A stretch of 64,000 bases of DNA from Cunninghamia lanceolata (lineage: Eukaryota; Streptophyta; Pinopsida; Cupressales; Cupressaceae): NCBI GenBank assembly GCA_027924645.1, contig BSBN01000334.1:4836001-4900000 (forward strand), given 5' to 3'. Position numbers and translations under genes: made by a program. Below, piece by piece: positions 55,687-64,000 of this stretch. How positions within the stretch are numbered: the stretch's first letter is position 1; every line of letters begins with the position of its first letter. The notes under the pieces were generated by a model, which did no database searches, had not been told where the DNA came from, and saw nothing but the letters and a program-made list of their open reading frames with translations.

Positions 55687-58600
55687 AAAAGGTGTGGGTC
55701 CCCAAGCAACAACTAATTACCTCTGAAGTTGCACAAAAGCTGCATATACCCAAGCCCATACCTTCATAGGTAAAATCTAAAAGCCAAATGATTTGGTTAC
55801 CTAGGCAAAAATCCATCAAGTCAAATGAGGCATCCACCTCTCGTGAATCCCAACCATCCACTTTCTCCTCTTTTATCCACAAATTTTCAATCCTTCCATC
55901 TCGCATGACAAGCAAAAATCAAAAAAGTACTTAGTCTATGTGGGTCCCTAAAGTCCTACATCATTCATCCACCAAGGGAAATTCTCCATTGCTTCCTACA
56001 CCACCTTCCTATCATCAGCTTCAATGTTTATCACGGTGTGTGCAACTGTTGGTCATGGGTCCCTTCCATTCCATGACACTTACACATAACTCCATCTCCC
56101 CTTTCTTCCACTATTATTCTACATATCTTCCTCATCCTATGGTCCATGCTTTTACATAAACCTTCTGTCCATCTATACATAGCTCTTACATAATCCACCT
56201 CATAATCAACTATCGCACCTTCCATTATCCAATATCTACCTTCTCCATATCTCACTTTCATGCAATCCCCTACCAACATCTATGAGAACACTTGACTTGG
56301 TTCATGTGATGACATCCATTGAGACTATCACCTTTCAAGGAACTAGATGCTCAAGTCCTTCCATATCCATCTTCTTCCATCTAAATATTAAAAAAAGAAA
56401 AGTAAAGAAAAATCCCTTCATCCAATGGTGAAAACTTGGCAAACAGGCACCTTGGATAAGTACCATGATGAAAACCTAGCAAATAGGCATCATGTGTAAG
56501 TTGATCTCCTATGTCACCTACACTTGGGGGCACTTTGTCTCATCAACATATCACTTTTATCCTACCAGTTTCCTTCCATACCATTTGCTATCCTATTCCT
56601 CTATCCATTATGTACCTATACTATCAAGTCTATCCATCCTGATCTTTGATTCCTCTATTTCTTTGATCTTGATAAAGATTGGGGGCACAATGCTGATAAA
56701 TGTTTTTGAATGTCTCTTGACATAGCTTATCCCTCCAAACCATGTAAATCCTTCATTATCCTCTCATCCTCCTCCTTCGTCTTAAGCATTGTCATGAAAA
56801 ATCCTAAGTACTCTACCTATAATGGGACATGTTATTCCTATGCAACTTAATACTTGGCAGTCACATCCTTGCCCTCTTCCATGTGCATTTCATTCCTTAT
56901 CACCCATGCATCTACCTATCTGTGGTGTTTCCTTGTCATCAGTATCATCTGATCCATATTTGTTCCATATCTGACCCATATCTATTTCATATCGTGCCTC
57001 ATCTAATCCATATCTGATCCATATCTATTCCATATCTGACCCATATCTATTTCATATCATGCCTCATCCAATCCATATCTTAGGTCCATGGTCCAAGTCC
57101 CAAACTATGTTGCCTCTGCATCGTCACGTAGGCAAGGCCATTTAGCAATGCGCCCTCAAGGCACTAGGTCAATTCCTTAGGGCCTGTTTCTTTGTCTCTA
57201 TTTCTCAGTTCATCCACAATATAGTCGGTCCTTTAACTAACTAGGGGCAAGTCCTTGACCTGGTTATGGAATTGGATTCTTGAATGCCACTTGTTCTAAG
57301 AGGACACCAATAAGGATTGTGATACCCTTTCACCAGACGTAAGCGCGCGTAGCAAAGCAAGCGTCCCAAAACAACAAAAGTCTTGACACAAGACATCAAC
57401 CTGTCTAAAGCAAAGAAAATGTGTACCGAAACACTCAGACTAACTCTATATCAATTATGGCAAGAAGACACATCTAATGCAAGAATGATTTGTGTTTTTA
57501 TATCAGTTAACTTACAAGGTCTTGATTTTTTGTTATTATGTCTTTCTATGCTACTTGAGGATGCCAAAAGCTGGAGATGCTATGATGGGAGCATAATCAT
57601 TTTATTTGTCTACTGTTTGTGGATCAAACTTTAGTAATGTGATGACTTTTGTCTAACAACATGATCAGTAAAAGATCATCGAGGACTTTCGAAGGTTTGA
57701 GCATGAAAAGGGGCAATCCTTGTCTGTTGAAATGCAAGAAATACTCAGGTCACCTAGATTCAATTTTGACTAGATGCTTGTATTAACTTGCTGTATCAAA
57801 ATCCATGTAAGTAATACTTAGGTCATCTTTGTTTAATTATACCTAGATGCTTGTATTTTCTTACAACATAATAAACACCCAATGATGAAATAAGCACTTC
57901 AAACTAGTTGCAATATCAAGATGGCAAATATCCATATCCATAACATATCCAGAAAGCATTCCTTATCCATATCCATAATGTATCCAATTACATTGCATAT
58001 CTGTATCCATATCCATATCCATATCCCATGCAATAAAGATTCTATGCAGAGTATCAATGTTTGCAAAAGCTTCTGATTCCTTCTATCGAGTCATTCTTCT
58101 ATCAATCAAATTTCTATCTATCATTGTATCTCTTGTCAACAGTTCTAGTGTCAATCTAAACAATGATCCAAATGGAAGCCCATACTTAATCCATACCAAT
58201 CAGGTCATGTGAATCTTGTCAAATGATCCATTCACAATCAGTGGTCTTGATCCTTGTCTGGTCGTAAACCAACTCGATTAGTTATAATCAAACATTTGTC
58301 TTATATAGGATGTAGCATTGTCAAAATCAGACCAATACACGCATCTTACATGACATGCTTCATTTCCTAAAACCAGACACTGTCCTTCGTGTTGCTCTAT
58401 GGATCTATCGTTCCCTGCCATGACAACACTATTGTATATTGTTGGTTTACTACTTGATAGGGGCAATACCTTGTTTGTTCTTATATCATTTGTGCATACT
58501 TGCTTACTTGCTTGTGTGTGTTATCATTTTATCTTGCATCGCATATCATTCATCTTTTTTTTCACCCTAACCTATTTCTCCTCTTCTTCATCGTGATATT

Positions 58601-58749
58601 GTCCATCTCACTCCCTTCTGCCTTCTTCCTATCCAATCTCTCGAGGGGGCATCCTATCATCGTTAAACTTGTACCAGGGGCAAACTAGGGCATGTATCAA
58701 TTTTAGACAATCTTATTCTTTAAAACAATGTGATAAAACACATTGCATC
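55687..58749 (+). other. 3' non-coding region of E2
   Basis: After the decayed end of the long frame there is about 2.7 kb without supported coding. It carries the conserved purine tracts ACTTGGGGGCAC (56521), GATTGGGGGCAC (56676) and CGAGGGGGCATC (58641). CCATATC-type short repeats lie at 56950-57080 and 57920-58030. Small open frames (for example 57383-57634) show no motif. Confidence 0.6.
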
Positions 58750-58763
58750 AAAGAGGGGCAAAA
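58750..58763 (+). promoter_or_regulatory. Polypurine tract of E2
   Basis: AAAGAGGGGCAAAA, immediately before the 3' LTR and identical to that of E1. Confidence 0.9.
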
Positions 58764-59808
58764 TGTATACACCTAAAAATGACACGACTCTGTTTTAAAT
58801 AAATATTTTTAATATTTTTTTAAGTCTACCTTCCTCTATCAATAAATAAATAATTAAATTTATTTATTCGATTCATATTCCTCTAAGTTAATTAAATATC
58901 AAAATATTTAATTATCTCTTCTAAAGTCAAAATTTAATAAAATCCTTTATTTAATTAAATTCTTCCAAGCAATTAAATAATTCTAAATTATTTAATTAAG
59001 TCAAGTCTATTCCTCCAAATTTAAATAAATCATTTAAATTTATTTAAATCCTCTCACTCTCCAAAAATAAAATATAATTAAATATTTTATTTGTTCTTCC
59101 AAATCATTTGCAAGTAATTAAATAAATTTATTTATTTAATTCGCTTTATTATCTTCCAAATCTTCTAAAAATAAATCTTCCTTGTCACGCAAAAGCAAAA
59201 GCTAAGTTAAAGCAACTTTATAGCAACTTTGTTTTTAAATTAGAAAAATATATTCTAATTTAAGAAAAATAAAAACTCATCCTCATCAAGAAAGCAGTTA
59301 ACTCAACAAAGCTTCTTTTTGAATGACACATGTCCTTCCCCTATTTGCGCACGTTCTCTTGAACATTCTCCTCCGTTGATCTTTTCATTTCTTCTCAACC
59401 ATTGATCTTCTCTCACACAACTTTATAAATACAACCCTCTTCTTCTTCATTTGATCATCCATCATTCAAGTAAACTTATGCTGTAGGAACTATAGCGCAC
59501 CATTGGCACCCCATTTTCATATCATTCATCATCCATCCATTTCATAGTGTGTTGAAGCTCATCTTTAACACACCAAGTATCATAGCCAAATTCTCCTTGT
59601 CATCTTGAGGAATCGAAGCAAGGAACCAAGATTCCTGAGGGCCATCTTCATCACCACAAGATCAAGAAAGAAAAGGCGAACAATGGAAGACGGAAGGTAA
59701 AAGGTTGTGAGTATATCTTCTTTACTTTTTAATCTCCTTTTATCTTCATATTTCATTGATGTTTGGGTTTTATTATTCAACTTGATTATTCCCATTTTTA
59801 CCCTTACA
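58764..59808 (+). repeat. 3' LTR of E2
   Basis: Matches 44297-45303. It is longer by small duplications (TATAGCAACTTT near 59220 and an extra copy of a GATCTTCTC-type stretch near 59390). It ends CCCTTACA at the target duplication GTAAG. Confidence 0.9.
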
Positions 59809-60830
59809 GTAAGTGATTTGGATTATTAATCTTTCCATAAAATTATAAAAAATGAAAGTTGTAAATTTGGTAGAAGTCATACATCTTTTTACAAAATTAA
59901 AGGAAAAGAAAAATGACCTTAATATAGTAGGTAAAACTGTTAATGACAAGGATTTTGTACCAATAATTTTTCAATATCTTCTTAGTTCTTATCAACCATT
60001 TGTTAGATGCCTAGACATAGTTGATAAACATAAAACTATAAAATATAAAGAAATGTTTGGAAGATTTGTATAAAATCTAAAAAATAGAAAATATAATAAT
60101 TGTGTTGTGATATTGGAAACATTTATAACATTCAAAATTTATTATGATATTGTGAATGGTCTTGAAAAGAAACCATTTAATACAAGAAAAGACCAAGAAC
60201 GTTGGGAAAAGAGAGACAAGACAATGTTTGCATGGACTCAGCATACACTATATAAAGAAGTGTTTAAAGAGTCATCATAAACAAAGTGGCGTAGAAATGA
60301 GGAAGACACTATAAGATACCTATGGAAATGTATGTGATATTTGGATTCTTAGTCCTCCCATAGAATTATAAAATATGAAACTTGCCAATTTGGTACAAGT
60401 CATACTTCATTTGGTAAAATTAAAAGAAAAGAAAAATGAATGTATTGCGTACTTGACAAAAAAATTAGTCATATTATATTTTGTGCCAATAATACTTCTA
60501 AGTCTTCTTAGTTCTTATTAACCATTTTTTAGAGGCTTAGATACAACTGATAATCATAAAACTATAAAATCTGATGAATGTTGTGAAAGACATGTAAAAT
60601 CTAAAATCTAAAATATTTAATGATTGGGTTATCGGATTAAAAATATTTCTAACTTTGAAAATTTTTTATGATATTATGGGTGTTGTTGAAAAGGAACCAT
60701 TTAATGTAAGAAAAGGCAAAGAAACTTGGTAAAAGAGAGACAAGACAACATCTCCATGGAGTAAGCTTACACTCCTTAAAGAAGTATTTGAAGATGTTCA
60801 TAAAAAATAGATAAAAATAAATTTGGAGGG
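59809..60830 (+). repeat. 524-bp tandem repeat, remainder of copy 1, copy 2 and partial copy 3: Copia gag fragment
   Basis: The best-preserved copy reads VVNLVEVIHLFTKLKEKKND, IVGKTVNDKDFVPIIFQYLL and SSYQPFVRCLD (59852-60073). That is the UBN2 gag pattern of '..IG..V.D.D.V..IL.SLP.SY..FV..L'. Next comes DIVNGLEKKPFNTRKDQERW and EKRDKTMFAWTQ, which in a normal gag lies upstream. The order therefore shows a head-to-tail duplication of a gag segment. Period 524 bp, about 2.5 copies in all. Confidence 0.75.
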
Positions 60831-61138
60831 TCTTGGTGTATAACTCCATGAGTTAACACTAACTCAATCATAGTTAGGCAACATATAGCACATTTCATTT
60901 AACATTTTCAACTTGGTGAGTCATTTGTAATAGGTGTCAATATACTTGACACATCGCCTCTATTTCCTAGGGTAGTTATTCTATTCTCTTGCTTTGAATA
61001 TCACCACCTATCCTTGTTTCATGGAGAGTTGGGCATGCAACCTCTACTATTTATACCTGTTATTTGTCAATACAAATCATTTGTTTTCACTTGCAAACTC
61101 ATGCTTGTTGATTCTCCATGATCTTGTGAGTTTCTACA
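60831..61138 (+). repeat. 5' LTR of element E
   Basis: Starts TCTTGGTGTATAACTCC (probably TGTTGG originally, by comparison with D) and ends AGTTTCTACA. It matches 63713-64000, apart from an extra segment near 60894. Confidence 0.8.
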
Positions 61139-61153
61139 TGGTATAAGAGATGG
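61139..61153 (+). promoter_or_regulatory. Primer-binding site of element E
   Basis: TGGTATAAGAGATGG, a degenerate tRNA-iMet complement, directly after the LTR. Confidence 0.7.
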
Positions 61154-62521
61154 AGTGGTTGGCCTCAAGTTGCTTTTACTTGTAGTTCGAATTGCTTCCA
61201 TTGTTGCTATTTTTTATTCATCTCTACAAGCTTCGTTTGCATTTGTTTTTTGTTATTATATAACATTTATTCTGTGTTTTAGTTGTGAGCTTGATTTACC
61301 TGTAGAGGGTAGTTTCTCAACATCACAGGAAGGCCATCACTCAGCCTGTATCACTATAACAGAGAAGAACCTCGTCGCTACATCAACACCTCACCAGAGG
61401 CAATGCATATTTCAGAGGTTTTGATGCCCTTCATAGGAGCCCTTGATGACATCCTCAGGCGATATCTTGCATTGTTGAAAGCCTCAATAGAGGCACTACT
61501 CATCAGGCTGAACCTGCACATTGGCAAGCCCTCGACAACCCTCCTCAACACTCGTCTTGATTCTTCTTTGCAAAGGTCAAACCTGTTTCAACTCACAGGC
61601 CGCACAAGCCCTTATCGACCATCACACATGGCCATAAAAGACCCATTCTGAGCTCCTACGTGGCAGTCCACAACACAACGGAGGTAGTCTTTGGCACTTG
61701 TGACCTGGTCCACTACCAAGACCTCCTTGTCAGCATACACATCACCATCAAAGGCAGTCAAAACTGCCACAAGTGGGGTTAAATCTCGCCAAAGGAGGTG
61801 GGAAAAGTGGATTTCAAATGGCCATTTTGGCCACGTTTTGGCAGAGACAAAACTTGCGACGGCTATCAAGTCACTATTCACGTGACATAAGAAACTAGCA
61901 GGGTGACATCATCAAAGGCAAAAAGCCAAGAAGGGGGGGGGGGATTTTAAGAGCTAAGCCCTTGGTCACATGGGAAGATAAGCTCTTGGTCACGCTCTAC
62001 CACAGAGGGCCTTAAATTTCTCCCTCACACACACATTTTTTTTCCTTCACTCTTTGTATGCAATTTTTTTTCCAAACACATTGGAAAATTATTTTCTAGA
62101 AGTGTATTTTTTTTTGCAAATGTAAAATTTTTGAAGGGCCATAACTTTTGCAACTTGACTCAAAATTGAGTCATTCCTTTTCCAAAGGTGGTTCTTTTTT
62201 CGTCCTCTATTCAACAAAGTTGATATTGCACTAGCATTATAAAGTGTTTGATCACACTTTTGTAGGGTGACAACAAGTACTTATTCCATTAATTGCACAA
62301 TTCAGCAGGGAAAAACACATAATCAAACGGGGATAAAATTGTGTAATCATTTTTTACTATGTACTAACTTTATCAAGTGCCCTATTAAGGGGGGAATTAA
62401 GAAAAATCACGCACTCAACTTATAAAGTGCCACTTCACAAAGTTCAATTAAGGATCTAACTAATCTGGGTTGCCTAATTGTGTTGATTTCTATTATCTAG
62501 TCGAATTAACTTGTTCTAATC
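61154..62521 (+). other. Leader of element E
   Basis: No supported gene. A 10-base G-run lies near 61935, and the purine tract TTAAGGGGGGAATT at 62386-62399 corresponds to the one in element D. A short frame at 61403-61651 shows no motif. Confidence 0.5.
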
Positions 62522-63538
62522 ATGGGATACGAAACTCACTATTCTGTAATCAACCTAAACAAGGGAAACTATAAGTCCTAGTGTGAAGGCATCCTAAAAC
62601 ACCTCAGGTTCATTAATCGCATACCCCATTTGTATGGACTTGTCCCTGAACTTGGTAAACAATCTCAGAAGGCTAAGTGGTTTAATCATCGTGATCATAT
62701 TTTTGGACTAATTAGTTTACATATTCTAGAAGATGCTTTGTATGCCATCATGGATATTGACTGTCCACATGCATTATGGATCAAAATTTGGGAGACATAT
62801 GGAGACTCAAATGTTTCTCCATTCCCACATGATCCTACTTTGATCACAGCTCACATCCCTAATCATGATACATAAATAGAATGTTCCAATGGCATAACCA
62901 AAGTCATCACTCCTACTGTTGCTTCAATAGATTCCAGAGTCACTTCTTTGAAAGATTCTGGTGCTTCTTCACAACAAGAAATTAGTCTTCCTAGCATTGC
63001 TAGTTGGGACACATTTCTACTTGACATCTCTTATCTATTTGTAGAGTCCTGCATTGCTAACATGGAAGCACACTTTGAAGACATCAGTGTTCTCTTCGAT
63101 GATAGTTTCGATGAAGCTACATCAACATTGTCCACTTTAGATATTCATGCTCTACATCATCCTACACATGGTTCCAGATCATCATCATTTTCATCTATTG
63201 TACATGCACTTGGTTTGATTATGGCATACTTCAGCATCAACATGGGGACACATGAGTACTCTTCAAAGGCATCAACATGGGTACCATCATCCTTGGATCA
63301 GCTTCAACATGATTCAAGATCATACATACATCTTCTCACATGGGAAGATATCTTGCATCTTCAGGTGGTTTCATTTCTTCCCAAGGGAAGGAACATTGTT
63401 CGATGTTCTTGGATCTACATCTGCATCCTTTGTCGACTATTCAACATCACTGTAGTAGCAGATGTATTATGGGGGGGACTCATAGACCTTCTATCATCTT
63501 CTCTTCTATGGGGGGAATCTTCTGGGGAGACCATCTAA
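62522..63538 (+). pseudogene. Degraded Copia-type gag of element E
   Basis: One frame from ATG 62522 (MGYETHYSVINLNKGNYKS) to 63536-63538, broken by TAG at about 62579 (Trp expected) and TAA at 62873. HLYGLVPELGKQ and IDCPHALWIKIWETYGDSN match the D gag. The C-terminal half is Ser/His-rich without a zinc knuckle. It ends inside conserved 3' sequence, so the last 60 codons may not be real protein. Without protease or polymerase it is a gag-only element. Confidence 0.68.
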
Positions 63539-63700
63539 GCATTCACTTAGTTTTCTCTTTGTTTTCTCTCTTTTTGGAGGAAAGTTTTTTTCCCACAGGG
63601 TTTTCTTTCTTTCTCTATTTTCTGAGAGATACATTTGTAAATGAGTACCTAAAATGGTGCACTATCAAAACTCATCATTCATACACTCACCTAAGCTATG

Positions 63701-63712
63701 CTTAAGGGGGGG
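63701..63712 (+). promoter_or_regulatory. Polypurine tract of element E
   Basis: CTTAAGGGGGGG, directly before the 3' LTR. Confidence 0.78.
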
Positions 63713-64000
63713 CGTTGGTGTATAACTCCACGAGTTAAAACTAACTCAATCATAGTTAGGTGACTTGGGATTTTCAACTTGGTGAGTCATTTGTAATAGG
63801 TGTCAATATACTCGACACATCGCCTCTATTTCCTAGGGTAGTTATGTTATTCTCTTTCTTTGAATATCGCCGCCTATCCTTGTTTCATGGAAAGTTGTGT
63901 ATGCAGCCTATACTATTTATACCTGTTATTTGTTAATACAAATCATTCATTTTCACTTGCAAAATTGTTCTTGTTGATTCTCCATGATCTTGTCAGTGAT
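63713..64000 (+). repeat. 3' LTR of element E, truncated by the window
   Basis: CGTTGGTGTATAACTCC to the last base; it matches the 5' LTR to about position 61127. Confidence 0.82.

Larger units (their letters stand above)
44297..59808 (+). mobile_element. E2: non-autonomous LTR retrotransposon of the E1 type, with a nested chromovirus
   Basis: LTRs lie at 44297-45303 (1,007 bp) and 58764-59808 (1,045 bp), with the exact target duplication GTAAG (44292-44296 and 59809-59813). Without the gypsy insertion it is about 8.7 kb. It encodes the same kind of Pro/Gln-rich G-patch-like protein as E1, with no polymerase, and shares the 14-bp polypurine tract. It is inserted in the 524-bp gag repeat. Confidence 0.92.
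60831..64000 (+). mobile_element. Element E: gag-only LTR retrotransposon of the D family, cut by the window end
   Basis: The 5' LTR (60831-61138) and the incomplete 3' LTR (63713-64000) are clearly the same sequence. Between them are a primer site, a degraded gag and a polypurine tract, but no pol. Length is about 3.2 kb. Gag and 3' region match element D over long blocks (CATTTCTTCCCAAGGG, GGAACATTGTTC, CATCCTTTGTCGA). The right end and target duplication lie outside the window. Confidence 0.8.

Overview
This window is plant nuclear DNA. It looks like an intergenic stretch of a very large, repeat-filled seed-plant genome, and a gymnosperm is my inference. The reasons are plant-type LTR retrotransposons with tRNA-iMet primer sites, a plant LINE ORF1, a Helitron Rep/helicase, and a decayed copy of a plant Alba (RGG-tailed) gene. 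No intact protein-coding host gene is visible in 64 kb. Every coding region carries in-frame stops or frameshifts, and the stops are mostly TAG, as expected for old methylated DNA.

Layout. 1-3266: 3' end and 2.2-kb LTR of a SIRE/Maximus-like Copia element. 3267-5394: AT-rich, nothing recognised. 5395-5880: LINE RNase H relic. 6838-6990: Copia gag scrap. 7483-16470 (minus): a Helitron Rep/helicase gene, split by a small gag-only LTR element (element D, 8358-13430). D was itself hit by an ORF1-only LINE (9647-11590, 18-bp target duplication). 17250-18150: microsatellites containing a complete 375-bp TRIM. 18440-23008 (minus): Alba pseudogene split by a pol-less LTR element (element F, 19415-22751). 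23009-25516: nothing recognised.

25522-41522: a Tork-like Copia element (element A, 919-bp LTRs, duplication CATAA). It is split by a 10-kb minus-strand non-autonomous element (E1, 763-bp LTRs, duplication CCTCC) that encodes a Pro/Gln-rich G-patch-like protein. 42824-43830: a tandem TRIM array whose LTR holds a 73-nt tRNA-like module. 43990-60830: tandem 524-bp copies of a Copia gag fragment, split by a second element of the E1 type (E2, 44297-59808, duplication GTAAG). E2 is in turn split by a Ty3/gypsy chromovirus (45978-52751, duplication CTAGC). 60831-64000: element E, a relative of D, cut by the window edge.

How it works together. Apart from the SIRE-like element, whose coding part lies outside the window, only two LTR elements here (element A and the chromovirus) carry polymerase genes. 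E1, E2, D, E, F and both TRIMs lack them. They keep the cis signals needed for reverse transcription (LTRs, primer sites, polypurine tracts), so they must have been mobilised by enzymes from other elements. The most unusual items are the tRNA-like module inside TRIM LTRs, the E1/E2 pair with shared insides but different LTRs, and the ORF1-only LINE. All coordinates and repeat matches were read by eye; no alignment or database search was run.
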